From assembly GCF_009669305.1 (NCBI RefSeq), contig NZ_SADB01000019.1, positions 2,972 through 66,971 of the forward strand: a stretch of DNA of 64,000 bases, in the 5' to 3' direction. Under the pieces are notes generated by a model. The model did not search any database. It was not told where the DNA came from and worked only from the letters and a program-made list of their open reading frames with translations. Shown in pieces: positions 43,714-53,014 of this stretch (its first letter is position 1; every line of letters begins with the position of its first letter). Source of the DNA: Ancylomarina sp. 16SWW S1-10-2 (GTDB taxonomy: Bacteria > Bacteroidota > Bacteroidia > Bacteroidales > Marinifilaceae). The position numbers were made by a program, and so were the translations under genes.

Positions 43714-45048
43714 ATGAGCAAAAGCAATAAGAAGTTATTTATGGAGACCTATGGTTGCCAAATGAATGTTGCCGACAGTGAAGTGGTAGCTGCCATTATG
43801 GAACATGATGGTTTTGAGAGAACAGATGAAAGAAGTGAGGCTGATGTTATTTTGATAAACACATGTTCTGTTCGTGAAAATGCTGAGCAAAGGGTACGAG
43901 GAAGAGTACAAGGCTTAAACACATTAAAGAAAAAAAATCCTAAGCTTTTAGTTGGCGTTATTGGTTGCATGGCAGAGCGTCTTGGTGAAAAACTTTTTGA
44001 GCAGGAAAAAAATGTGGATATAATTGTTGGACCTGATGCTTATATGGATTTACCTTTATTGGTGAAGAAAGCAGAGAAAGGGGAAAAGGCGATTAATATT
44101 GATTTATCGTTGTCTGAAACCTATAAAGATATTTGTCCTACACGTATTGATACAAGTGCCATCTCTGGTTTTGTTTCTATTACGCGTGGTTGTAACAACT
44201 TTTGTACTTATTGTATTGTACCTTATACTAGAGGTAGAGAACGTAGTCGTACACTTGAAAGTATATTGGGTGAGGTGCATGATTTGGCTTCTAAAGGTTA
44301 TAAGGAAGTCACTTTATTGGGACAGAATGTCAATTCATATCATTATAAAGATTCAGATTCGGAGATTACTTTCCCAGAGCTTTTGGATATGGTGGCTAAG
44401 GCGGAACCCAATATGCGTATTCGTTTTTCAACGTCTCATCCAAAGGACATGAGTGATGATACACTTAAAGTGATGGCTGCAAATGACAATATATGTAAGT
44501 CTATTCACTTACCAGTTCAGTCAGGAAGTAATGAAGTTCTTAAGAATATGCGCCGAAAATATACACGTGAATGGTATATGGATCGTGTTGAAGCAATTCG
44601 AAAATATATTCCTAATTGTGGCTTAACTTCAGATATATTTGTTGGTTTTCACGACGAAACTGAAGAGCAATTTCAAGAAACATTAGATTTGATGACGTGG
44701 GCAGGATATGATTATTCGTATATGTTCAAATATTCAGAACGACCAGGAACTTATGCATACAAGCACCTAAAGGATAATATTCCTGAAGATGTAAAATCGA
44801 GACGATTGAGTGAGATGATTGTTATACAAAGACAATTATCATTAGAAAGTAACCAAAGAGATATGGGAAAGACTTTTGAAATCTTAATCGAAGGTTTGTC
44901 TAAGAAATCTGATCAAGAAATGTATGGACGTAGCTCGCAAAATAAAGTTTTTATTTTACCTAAAAGTAATTTGAAGGTGGGAGACTTAGTGAATGTAAAA
45001 GCTGTTAACTGTACCTCGGCGACATTAATCGGTGAACTTATCGATTAA
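43714..45048 (+). CDS. miaB: tRNA 2-methylthio-N6-isopentenyladenosine synthase
   Basis: This radical-SAM methylthiotransferase modifies A37 of tRNAs reading UNN codons. The N-terminal Fe-S cluster is bound by Cys in YGCQMN (C15), NTCSVRENAEQR (about C51) and IGCMAERL (about C85). The radical-SAM triad C160-x3-C164-x2-C167 lies in TRGCNNFCTYCIVPYTRG. A TRAM RNA-binding domain ends the protein (about 375-444). Its 444 residues match the family. Confidence 0.97.
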   Translation: MSKSNKKLFMETYGCQMNVADSEVVAAIMEHDGFERTDERSEADVILINTCSVRENAEQRVRGRVQGLNTLKKKNPKLLVGVIGCMAERLGEKLFEQEKNVDIIVGPDAYMDLPLLVKKAEKGEKAINIDLSLSETYKDICPTRIDTSAISGFVSITRGCNNFCTYCIVPYTRGRERSRTLESILGEVHDLASKGYKEVTLLGQNVNSYHYKDSDSEITFPELLDMVAKAEPNMRIRFSTSHPKDMSDDTLKVMAANDNICKSIHLPVQSGSNEVLKNMRRKYTREWYMDRVEAIRKYIPNCGLTSDIFVGFHDETEEQFQETLDLMTWAGYDYSYMFKYSERPGTYAYKHLKDNIPEDVKSRRLSEMIVIQRQLSLESNQRDMGKTFEILIEGLSKKSDQEMYGRSSQNKVFILPKSNLKVGDLVNVKAVNCTSATLIGELID

Positions 45049-45071
45049 GTTTATACTATCTATAATATATA

Positions 45072-45109
45072 ACAAGAGGCTGTCAATTATTATTTGACAG
45101 CCTCTTTTG
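45072..45109. terminator. Bidirectional terminator after miaB
   Basis: A 13-bp perfect stem (AAGAGGCTGTCAA with complement, 6-nt loop) with flanking A and T runs; it serves miaB and, on the other strand, the end of the division cluster. Confidence 0.88.
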
Positions 45110-45125
45110 TATTTGAATATCGATA

Positions 45126-45575
45126 TTAAGCTAACAATAAAGATTTTACTTTATCTGCAATAGTTTTTCCATCAGCACGACCAGCTAGTTCTTTCGATGC
45201 CATACCAATAACCTTACCCATATCTTTAATAGAGCTTGCACCTGTTTTCGCAATAAAACCTTTGATGATTTCTGTTAATTCTTCATCGCCAATTTGAGCA
45301 GGAAGGTAAGCTTCAATAAATCCCATTTCTACGAGTTCAACATCAGCTAATTCTTGACGTCCGCCTTCAATATATGTAGCTGCAGAATCTTTTCTTTGTT
45401 TAGCCAATTTCTGTACTATTTTTAAAGCATCAGCATCGGCAATCTCAGTACTACCTGTCTTTGTCATTTCAAGAGTGAAAGCTGTTTTAACGGCTCTAAT
45501 AGTCTGTAATTTCGCCTTGTCTTTAGCTTTCATTGCGGCCTTCATGTCGCTGTTTATCTGTTCTAATAATGTCAT
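45126..45575 (-). CDS. GatB/YqeY domain protein
   Basis: This 149-residue helical protein of the YqeY family is recognised by MTLLEQINSDMKAAMKAKDKAKLQTIRAV, QKLAKQRKDSAATYIEGGRQELADVE and the C-terminal IKDMGKVIGMASKELAGRADG. YqeY proteins resemble the tail of GatB and may bind tRNA; their role is not settled. It is the last gene of the minus-strand division cluster, 57 nt after ftsZ. Confidence 0.93.
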   Translation of the reverse strand: MTLLEQINSDMKAAMKAKDKAKLQTIRAVKTAFTLEMTKTGSTEIADADALKIVQKLAKQRKDSAATYIEGGRQELADVELVEMGFIEAYLPAQIGDEELTEIIKGFIAKTGASSIKDMGKVIGMASKELAGRADGKTIADKVKSLLLA

Positions 45576-45632
45576 GATATATTATATTGTTGTAAAAATC
45601 ACGTATGAAGATTTGATTTATACAGGTTTGTA

Positions 45633-46907
45633 TTAATTGTCAAAATCGTCTAAATTGAGATGTACCACATTGGCTGTTTTAGGCGTCTCAGTTCTTTGTA
45701 AGTCGATTTGTTTACGCTTATATGCTGGAATTTCTTCATTTTCTTGAATTTCTGCTTCGTTCATGTTCCTAGCATCTAGCTTTTCATCTAGTTTAGGTTC
45801 AGGTATAGATGCAGTTTCTAATTCCAATTGTAATTTCTGAGTTTCTGTTGTTTTAGCCGGACCTTTACCTCCTTTAAAGGCACTTGTTTTGTTTACAGTC
45901 GTTTTTTGATGTCTCTCTTTATAACTTTCGGCTTCGTCATGCTCAAAACCAGTAGCAATAATGGTTACAGAAATATTATTACCTAAAGCGTCATCTTGAC
46001 CTGTTCCCCAAATGATATTGCCACTATCACCTACAGCTTCATAAACGTAGTCGGTAATTTCTCCGATTTCGTCCATTGTTATTTCTTCTGTTCCAGAAGT
46101 AATGTTTAGAAGAATAGAGTTAGCTCCTCGTACATCATTATTATCTAAAAGAGGAGAGGTTAAAGCTTCACGAATGGCTGTTACAGCTCTTCCTTCACCT
46201 TCAGCACTTGCTGATCCCATAACCGCAACACCGCTATCGGTCATTACAGTTTTAACATCTTCGAAATCAACATTTATATAACCATGTAAAGTAATAATTT
46301 CGGCAATACCTTTTGCTGCAGTAGCTAAAACATCATCAGCTTTAGAAAAGGCTGTTGATAGTTTAAGATCGCCATATATTTTAGAAAGTTTACCATTGTC
46401 AATAACAAGTAAAGAGTCAACACTTTCTTTAAGTTTTCTAATTCCTTCTACTGCTTGGCTGATACGCTTATTTCCTTCAAAAGGGAAAGGGATTGTAACA
46501 ATACCTACAGTAAGGATTTTCATATCTTTTGCTGCCTTAGCTATTATTGGAGCAGCACCCGTTCCGGTTCCTCCTCCCATACCAGCTGTTATAAATACCA
46601 TTTTGGTATTGTCAGCTAATATTTCAATAACATCGTCTAAGTTTTCTATAGCTGATTGTTCTCCTTTTTCAGGTTTATTACCTGCTCCACGACCTTCAGT
46701 TAAAGATTCACCCAGTTGAATTTTTTTAGGCACATCACTTTTTGCTAATGCTTGTGCATCTGTATTACAAATCACAAAATCAACGTCTTTAATGCCTTGC
46801 TGATACATGTAGTTAACAGCATTGCCACCACCACCACCAACTCCAATTACTTTAATAATTGAAGATTCTTTTTTTACCAAGCCAAAATTCATTAATTCCT
46901 CGCTCAT
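45633..46907 (-). CDS. ftsZ: Cell division protein FtsZ (copy with canonical tail)
   Basis: This tubulin-like GTPase forms the division ring. The N-terminal GTP-binding region has [15 protein letters not shown], the tubulin signature is [19 protein letters not shown] (about 108-126), and the T7 loop synergy region reads NVDFEDVKTVM. After a linker (about 320-385) comes the conserved C-terminal peptide in the form IPAYKRKQIDL (about 392-402), where FtsA normally binds, and then a further 22 residues ending LNLDDFDN. Length 424. A paralogue sits directly upstream in the operon. Confidence 0.97.
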   Translation of the reverse strand: MSEELMNFGLVKKESSIIKVIGVGGGGGNAVNYMYQQGIKDVDFVICNTDAQALAKSDVPKKIQLGESLTEGRGAGNKPEKGEQSAIENLDDVIEILADNTKMVFITAGMGGGTGTGAAPIIAKAAKDMKILTVGIVTIPFPFEGNKRISQAVEGIRKLKESVDSLLVIDNGKLSKIYGDLKLSTAFSKADDVLATAAKGIAEIITLHGYINVDFEDVKTVMTDSGVAVMGSASAEGEGRAVTAIREALTSPLLDNNDVRGANSILLNITSGTEEITMDEIGEITDYVYEAVGDSGNIIWGTGQDDALGNNISVTIIATGFEHDEAESYKERHQKTTVNKTSAFKGGKGPAKTTETQKLQLELETASIPEPKLDEKLDARNMNEAEIQENEEIPAYKRKQIDLQRTETPKTANVVHLNLDDFDN

Positions 46908-47068
46908 TAATCTATCGTATTTATCCTTACCGGATGTGTGTTATTGTATTCTAATGTATTTAACTTTTTGCGTTGCAAAAGTAATGCTTAATTAACGATG
47001 TCCTTATCTTAATTAAGATTTTCTACATGAAATTCAAGTCTAGGTATATATTATATCCAAACTGTCAT

Positions 47069-48406
47069 TTACATAGCTGTGTCTTTGTTGTCGAATAAAG
47101 TTCCTAAAGTGTTTTTGACTTTACCCAATAAGCTGTGTCTATTTATTTTTTCTTCTTCTTTTTTAGGAGGAGTAGGAGAATCTTTCGGTTTATTCTCATA
47201 TTCTTCCGTTTCGTTCTTATTAATTATTTCATCTACAAGAACTTCCTTTTCCTCTGTCTCTTCCTCTTCAAATGTTCTTGTTTGCTCAGAATTATCTGTT
47301 TTTGTAGCAGCTGCCCTCTTTTTGGAATTATTAGCTTGGGCTTCCAACATTTCAGGGTTCTCAATAATCAACTCAAATTTTGAGTCATTATTTTCTTCTT
47401 GTTGTCTAGGCTGAATATTTAATTCTGGAATAGGATTTTCAGAGAATCCTGTTGCAATAATTGTAACACTTAACTCTTCGTTACATGATTCGGAGTAACC
47501 ATTACCCCAAATAATATTAACATCATTACCAACAATTGCCTGAACATATTCTGTGATTTCGGTTACTTCCAACATGGTAGCTTCCTTGCTACCCGAAATG
47601 ATATTTAGTAAGATGTTACTTGCTCCATAAATATTGTTGCTATTGAGTAATGGTGAACTTAAAGCTTGCTTGATTGCTTTAATTGCTCTATCCTCACCAG
47701 CTAAACTCGCCGATCCCATAATTGCAACACCCGAATTAGACATGACTGTTTCAACATCGGCAAAATCGACATTTACATAACCATGAACAGTGATAATTTC
47801 TGCAATGGATTTGGCTGCAATAGATAAAATATTATCGGCTTGAGCAAAAGCTTCGGAAAGCTTTAAATCGCCAAACATGCTTCTTAATTTTTCATTGTTG
47901 ATGATCAATAAAGCATCTACATGTTTTTCTAAATTCTCTATACCTTCTAATGCCTGTTGAACTCTATGTTTTCCTTCAAATAGGAAAGGTATTGTTACGA
48001 TTCCAACTGTAAGTATGCTTCTCTCCTTAGCAAGCTCAGCAATTACAGGTGCAGCACCCGTACCAGTTCCCCCGCCCATACCAGCAGTAATAAAAATCAT
48101 CTTAGTTTTTTCGCCAAGAACTTTACTTACTTCTTCAATACTTTCTATGGCAGATTGACGACCCTTTTCTGGCTTATTACCTGCACCTCGACCTTCGGTT
48201 AAGCTTTTACCTAATTGTATTTTTAAAGGAATAGGGCTGTCTATTAATGCCTGAGAATCGGTATTACATATTATAAATCCAACATCTTTGATTCCTTCTT
48301 TATACATGTGATTGACAGCATTACTTCCACCGCCTCCAACACCAATAACTTTAATTATTGATTCATCTTTAGTTTCGAAATTAACAGGTAGTATATCATC
48401 AGTCAT
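47069..48406 (-). CDS. ftsZ: Second FtsZ paralogue with unusual C-terminus
   Basis: The full GTPase domain is intact: [45 protein letters not shown] with the T7 loop. I start it at ATG 48406 ([16 protein letters not shown]) because that is the usual FtsZ N-terminus; another ATG lies 10 codons upstream. The linker is long and charged (Glu, Lys). No IPA(Y/F)xR peptide is present. Instead the protein ends [23 protein letters not shown], an amphipathic segment resembling the FtsA membrane-binding tail in this same operon. It lies between ftsA and the canonical ftsZ. Confidence 0.93.
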   Translation of the reverse strand: MTDDILPVNFETKDESIIKVIGVGGGGSNAVNHMYKEGIKDVGFIICNTDSQALIDSPIPLKIQLGKSLTEGRGAGNKPEKGRQSAIESIEEVSKVLGEKTKMIFITAGMGGGTGTGAAPVIAELAKERSILTVGIVTIPFLFEGKHRVQQALEGIENLEKHVDALLIINNEKLRSMFGDLKLSEAFAQADNILSIAAKSIAEIITVHGYVNVDFADVETVMSNSGVAIMGSASLAGEDRAIKAIKQALSSPLLNSNNIYGASNILLNIISGSKEATMLEVTEITEYVQAIVGNDVNIIWGNGYSESCNEELSVTIIATGFSENPIPELNIQPRQQEENNDSKFELIIENPEMLEAQANNSKKRAAATKTDNSEQTRTFEEEETEEKEVLVDEIINKNETEEYENKPKDSPTPPKKEEEKINRHSLLGKVKNTLGTLFDNKDTAM

Positions 48407-48512
48407 AATCTTAGGTTTATCGTGTTTTAGTAGCAAGAGGATGAATTTTGAATTTGATAATGAAATCTAGGGAAATCCAGAATCAGCAAAAACTTGTTTC
48501 TATTTTTTAATA

Positions 48513-49763
48513 CTAGTTATCAAAAAGTGTTTCAAAAAAACGCTTAAATTTAAACTTATTCTTCTTACTTCTTGGTTGTGTTTCAATTCGGTCATTTGTA
48601 TTATTAAGTGATTTGTTTAAACCTTTTAGTAATAGACCAATACTTGTTGCATATATCGGATTTTGATAGGCATCGTCAAGTTTAATTTTAGATGAAGCAT
48701 TGGGGTAACCAATTCTAACATCTAAACCCAATCTTTCTTTTGTTAAAACATCAAGGTTCTTAAGCATTGCTCCACCACCAGTTAGTACAATCCCTGCACC
48801 AAGCTTATCACCATATGGAGTCATATCAATTTGATATTTAACACGATCCAATATTTCTTCCATACGACATTGAATAATTTGAGCTAGAGTTTTGAATGCA
48901 ATTTCTTTTGGATCCCAACCTCCTGTTTGTGGTATGTTTACCACTTTATCCATATCTGCTAATCTTTCAATGGCTTCGCCAAATTGAACTTTTAGAGCTT
49001 CTGCTTGTTTCAATAGTAAGTGACAACCTTCTTTAATATCCTTGGTAACCACATCGCCACCAAAAGGAATTACTGCGGTATGTCTAAGAACGCCATCAAA
49101 ATAAACCGTGATGTCCGTTGTGCCACCACCTATATCAACAAGTACTGCTCCAGCTTCTTTTTCTTCAGGTGTTAAAACGGCTAGGGATGAGGCTAGTGGT
49201 TCTAAAATAAGTTCTTCAATATCAATATCAACAGCTTTAACGCAGTTTTCTATATTTCGGGCAGATGCTGATCGGCCAATAATAATGTTAAAGTTGCCAT
49301 CAATTCTTCGACCTGCCATTCCAATCGGGTTTTTTATTCCCTTATCTTTATCAACCACATAATCTTGTGGAATGACATGTAGGATTTGTTCGCCTACTTG
49401 AATTGGAATTCTAAAATTATCCTGTAGAATTGTATCAATATCTTCCTGAGTAACAGTTTGAGAACTGTTTTGTATGTATTTAAACTGACGGTTTTTTAAA
49501 CTTCGAATATGTTGTCCAGCGATACCAACGTATGCTTTATCAATTTTAAGATTTGTTTTCTCTTGTAATTTAGTTACCACTTCACGAATGGCATCAATTG
49601 TTTGGTTTATGTTTTGAATAACTCCCTTAACTACACCTAATGATTTGACCTTCTCCAAACCTAATATTTGAAGTTCTCCGTTGGGTGTAATTTCCCCTGC
49701 TATGGCAACAATTTTAGTTGTTCCAATATCTATGGCCGCTATAATTTCGTTTGTGTTGCTCAT
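48513..49763 (-). CDS. ftsA: Cell division protein FtsA
   Basis: This actin-like ATPase tethers FtsZ to the membrane. Visible are the phosphate-1 motif IAAIDIGTTKIVAI (residues 7-20), the SHS2/1C insert (about 85-160), GAVLVDIGGGTTDITVYFDG (phosphate-2), and GIVLTGGGAMLKNL (adenosine motif). It ends with a basic amphipathic helix (KNKFKFKRFFETLFDN), the membrane-targeting sequence. Length 416. It sits 4 nt after ftsQ and 106 nt before the first ftsZ. Confidence 0.97.
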   Translation of the reverse strand: MSNTNEIIAAIDIGTTKIVAIAGEITPNGELQILGLEKVKSLGVVKGVIQNINQTIDAIREVVTKLQEKTNLKIDKAYVGIAGQHIRSLKNRQFKYIQNSSQTVTQEDIDTILQDNFRIPIQVGEQILHVIPQDYVVDKDKGIKNPIGMAGRRIDGNFNIIIGRSASARNIENCVKAVDIDIEELILEPLASSLAVLTPEEKEAGAVLVDIGGGTTDITVYFDGVLRHTAVIPFGGDVVTKDIKEGCHLLLKQAEALKVQFGEAIERLADMDKVVNIPQTGGWDPKEIAFKTLAQIIQCRMEEILDRVKYQIDMTPYGDKLGAGIVLTGGGAMLKNLDVLTKERLGLDVRIGYPNASSKIKLDDAYQNPIYATSIGLLLKGLNKSLNNTNDRIETQPRSKKNKFKFKRFFETLFDN

Positions 49764-49767
49764 CCTA

Positions 49768-50496
49768 TTATCTTTTTGTACATACGACCTGATTTTCGTA
49801 TTTCAAATTTATTTTTTTGTATTTATTCCAACCTACTGTTGAAAATCCATCTTTGTATAACGCATATAGCTTCAAGAACTTCCTTTCGTAGTTGTCAATT
49901 TTTCCCATTTCAATTTTTTGACCACCAACTCTAGGAATTAAAATATATTCATTATTCGAATCTACATAGATTTGATTGATTTGAGAAGACCAAAATTCAT
50001 CTTTTGTGATAAAATTGATTAATGGCATGAGATCTGATTCAATCGTTTTGTCTTTTATGTGACCAGAAACGACTAAAACCCTTGATGTATAGTTCGAAGA
50101 GAGTGGCATTTGTTTGCCCTCTTCATCAATATAAAAGCCTTTCCCTTTTAGTATTCGAACAATAGGTTTTCGTTGTTCGATATTGAGATGTAAACATCCT
50201 TTTAGGGTGGTATAAATTTCTGTGTTTTTTACAAATGGAATTTTATTAATTGTGTGTTCTAAATGTTCTTTATTAATTTTTATAGCTTGTGTTCCTATTA
50301 TGTTTGGGTGATTTTTTAATACGAGATTTTTGATTTCAGAGTCGCATATAAAACGTGTGTTCAGACTGTCAATAATATCGATATCAATACCTGTAATCAT
50401 TATGGCATCACTTTTCCTATTCACAAAAGCGAATGTGAAAATGAGGTAGGCTAATAAAGCCAAAGTGACTAATATGGGTTTGATTTTTTTTAGCAT
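49768..50496 (-). CDS. ftsQ: Cell division protein FtsQ
   Basis: FtsQ is a bitopic divisome scaffold protein: a short cytoplasmic N-terminus, one membrane helix (about 7-25, ILVTLALLAYLIFTFAFV), a periplasmic POTRA domain (about 36-110, with FVKNTEIYTTLKGCLHLNIEQRKPIVRI) and the beta domain. Sequence conservation is low as usual, but size (242), topology and position between murC and ftsA make the call firm. Its start overlaps the end of murC by 7 nt. Confidence 0.92.
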   Translation of the reverse strand: MLKKIKPILVTLALLAYLIFTFAFVNRKSDAIMITGIDIDIIDSLNTRFICDSEIKNLVLKNHPNIIGTQAIKINKEHLEHTINKIPFVKNTEIYTTLKGCLHLNIEQRKPIVRILKGKGFYIDEEGKQMPLSSNYTSRVLVVSGHIKDKTIESDLMPLINFITKDEFWSSQINQIYVDSNNEYILIPRVGGQKIEMGKIDNYERKFLKLYALYKDGFSTVGWNKYKKINLKYENQVVCTKR

Positions 50497-51863
50497 TTTA
50501 TTCTCTGATTCAAAACCTGTTCTATGGGTTCAACTAGCTTGTCTATATCGCCTGCTCCCAAAGTTAATAAGACTTCTATTTCGCTCTGTTCAATTCGTTT
50601 AATTAATTCATTTTTTGTGCATAGTAAACCTTTTTTCTTCATCTTGCTAAGAATTAGGTTTGAGTCAACACCCTTTATTGGAAGTTCTCTGGCAGGGTAA
50701 ATGTCGAGTAATATAAGTTCATCCAATAGGTCTAAACTTTTTGCAAAATCATCTGCAAAATCACGTGTTCTAGTGAAAAGATGAGGTTGAAAAATCCCCG
50801 TTATTTTTTTATCGGGATAGATAGCTCTAACTGATGAAATACTTTCCCAAAGCTCCTTAGGATGATGTGCATAATCATCAATAAAAACTAAGTTGTCGCT
50901 CTTAATTCTATAATCGAATCTACGTCTAACACCCAAAAAGTTATTTAATGCTAAGCGAAGTTCATTTTCGCTAATGCCACAAATTAATGCTACCGCACTT
51001 GCAGCAACAGCATTCTCAACATTTATTCGACCAGGGTACGATAGTTTTAACCCTTTAATACAACCCTTAGGATGTACCAAGTCGAATTGATATAAACCCT
51101 TCTCGAGTTTTAAATTTTTTGCATAAAAATCAGCTTCTTCCTCTAATGAATAAGAATGAAGGTTGATTTCTTTGGGGTTTAATGGTAAACCTTTTTTATA
51201 GACTAAATGGCCATCTTTTTTGATTTGTCCTACGTAATTTTGAAAGGTTTTTTCCAACTCTTCCTTTTTGCCATAAATATCCAAATGATCGGCATCCATT
51301 GACGTGACAACGGCTACTTGTGGATGAAGTTGTAAAAATGATCGATCAAATTCATCTGCCTCTATAACTACCCATTTACTTTTTTTAGATAAAAGTAGAT
51401 TTGTGTTGTAATTTCTTGCAATACCACCCAAAAAGGCATTACACTCGTGTGTTGAATTTTTAAAGATATGAGCTGTTAAACTCGATACTGTTGTTTTTCC
51501 ATGTGTCCCAGCAATTCCAATTCCGTTTAGAGGATCAGATAATAAGCCAAGAACTTGCGCTCTTTTCATTAGAGCGAACTCTTCAATCTTGAAAAATGAT
51601 AATTGTTTGTGACTTGATGGGATTGCAGGTGTGTAAACAACTAAAGTTTCTTCTTTATTGAGATAGATTTCAGGAATTTGATCAAGGTCATCGCTGAAAA
51701 TTATATCAATTCCTTCTTTTTCTAATTCCCCTGTTAGTAGGGTTTGTGTTCTGTCGTAGCCAAATACATTTTTCCCAATAGCCTTGAAATAACGTGCAAT
51801 CGCACTCATTCCAATCCCTCCAATTCCTACAAAATAGATATTTTTAAAATTCTCTATATTCAT
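50490..51863 (-). CDS. murC: UDP-N-acetylmuramate--L-alanine ligase
   Basis: MurC adds the first amino acid, L-Ala, to UDP-MurNAc. It has the N-terminal Rossmann loop FVGIGGIGMSAIARYF, the ATP-binding GIAGTHGKTTVSSL, VIEADEFDRSF, the DHLDIYG motif, IDDYAHHPKEL and TRTRDF in the C-terminal domain. Length 457, normal. It lies 47 nt after murG and overlaps ftsQ. Confidence 0.97.
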   Translation of the reverse strand: MNIENFKNIYFVGIGGIGMSAIARYFKAIGKNVFGYDRTQTLLTGELEKEGIDIIFSDDLDQIPEIYLNKEETLVVYTPAIPSSHKQLSFFKIEEFALMKRAQVLGLLSDPLNGIGIAGTHGKTTVSSLTAHIFKNSTHECNAFLGGIARNYNTNLLLSKKSKWVVIEADEFDRSFLQLHPQVAVVTSMDADHLDIYGKKEELEKTFQNYVGQIKKDGHLVYKKGLPLNPKEINLHSYSLEEEADFYAKNLKLEKGLYQFDLVHPKGCIKGLKLSYPGRINVENAVAASAVALICGISENELRLALNNFLGVRRRFDYRIKSDNLVFIDDYAHHPKELWESISSVRAIYPDKKITGIFQPHLFTRTRDFADDFAKSLDLLDELILLDIYPARELPIKGVDSNLILSKMKKKGLLCTKNELIKRIEQSEIEVLLTLGAGDIDKLVEPIEQVLNQRIKC

Positions 51864-51910
51864 TGTTTTCTGGCTCTATATAAGTTCGTTTAAGTTTATG
51901 AGACCTAAAT

Positions 51911-53014
51911 TTAGTGCTTAATCATTTTTAATATTTCATCTGCAATTTCGTCTGCAGCATTTGGTTTTGCTAGTAAGGCAATATGCTTTCTAAGGTTTTC
52001 TAGCTCAGATTCGTTATTTATTAACAATAAAGCCTCATTAACTAATTTCTCCCTTGAATCAGCATCAGAAATCATTATGGCAGCTTTTTGATTAACTAAA
52101 GCCATTGCATTCTTAGTTTGATGATCTTCGGAAACATTGGGCGAAGGAACCAGAATACAGGCTTTCTTTACCAAACAAAGCTCAGATATAGTTCCAGCAC
52201 CTGCTCTTGAAATAACAAGATCGGCTGCTGCATAGGCTAAATCCATTCGAGATAAAAAGGCAGACATTTGAACGTTTTCAATATTCGCTTTAGCAAGTTT
52301 TTCTTCCATCTCTTTATGGTAAAATTTACCACATTGCCATATTACTTGAATAGACTTGTTTTTAAATGCTTCAATATTTTCAATAATACTGTTATTTATG
52401 GTTCTAGCACCCAAGCTACCACCAACAACCAGCAAAGTCTTTTTGTTTGGATCAAGATTGAAAAATTGTTGAGCATTCAATCTTAAATTTTCCAGATTAA
52501 CTAAATCTTTTCTTACAGGATTTCCTGTCATCAATATCTTCTCTGATGGGAAAAATTTTTCCATTCCTTGATATGCAACACAAATTTTATTTGCCTTTTT
52601 TGCTAATAATTTATTGGTGATTCCAGCGTATGAATTCTGTTCTTGAATTAACGAAGGAATTCCCATTTTATTGGCTGAATGTAATAAGGGACCACTTGCG
52701 TAACCACCTACACCAACTACAGCATCGGGTTTAAATTCTTTTATAATTTTCTTAGCCTTGCGAAGGCTTTTAAATAATCGAGAGAAAAATTTAAGATTCT
52801 CTTTGCTAAAATTTCTTTGTAGACCTCTAATTGGAAGTCCGATAATTTTGTAACCAGCAGCAGGAACTTTTTCCATTTCCATTTTACCATCAGCTCCAAC
52901 AAATAAAATCTCTATATCGCTACGTTTCGCTTTTAAGGCATTTGCAATAGAAATTGCTGGAAAAATATGTCCTCCAGTTCCACCTCCGCTAACTATTATT
53001 TTAATTTTCTGCAT
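51911..53014 (-). CDS. murG: Undecaprenyl-PP-MurNAc-pentapeptide GlcNAc transferase
   Basis: MurG converts lipid I to lipid II at the inner face of the membrane. Seen are the donor and acceptor glycine loops IIVSGGGTGGHIFPAISIANAL (G-loop 1) and VGVGGYASGPLL (G-loop 2), and the C-terminal UDP-GlcNAc site ISRAGAGTISELCLVKKACILVPSP. I start at ATG 53014, overlapping ftsW by 14 nt; the longer frame would add thirteen lysine-rich residues not found in MurG. About 367 residues, normal. Confidence 0.96.
   Translation of the reverse strand: MQKIKIIVSGGGTGGHIFPAISIANALKAKRSDIEILFVGADGKMEMEKVPAAGYKIIGLPIRGLQRNFSKENLKFFSRLFKSLRKAKKIIKEFKPDAVVGVGGYASGPLLHSANKMGIPSLIQEQNSYAGITNKLLAKKANKICVAYQGMEKFFPSEKILMTGNPVRKDLVNLENLRLNAQQFFNLDPNKKTLLVVGGSLGARTINNSIIENIEAFKNKSIQVIWQCGKFYHKEMEEKLAKANIENVQMSAFLSRMDLAYAAADLVISRAGAGTISELCLVKKACILVPSPNVSEDHQTKNAMALVNQKAAIMISDADSREKLVNEALLLINNESELENLRKHIALLAKPNAADEIADEILKMIKH

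Noticed and set aside
47079-47414. Open frames on the plus strand opposite the second ftsZ tail
   Set aside because: They mirror the Glu/Lys-rich linker codons (Ser/Phe/Leu-rich when read in reverse) and have no independent support.
45633-48406. Assembly duplication of ftsZ
   Set aside because: The two proteins are clearly divergent throughout and have different tails.
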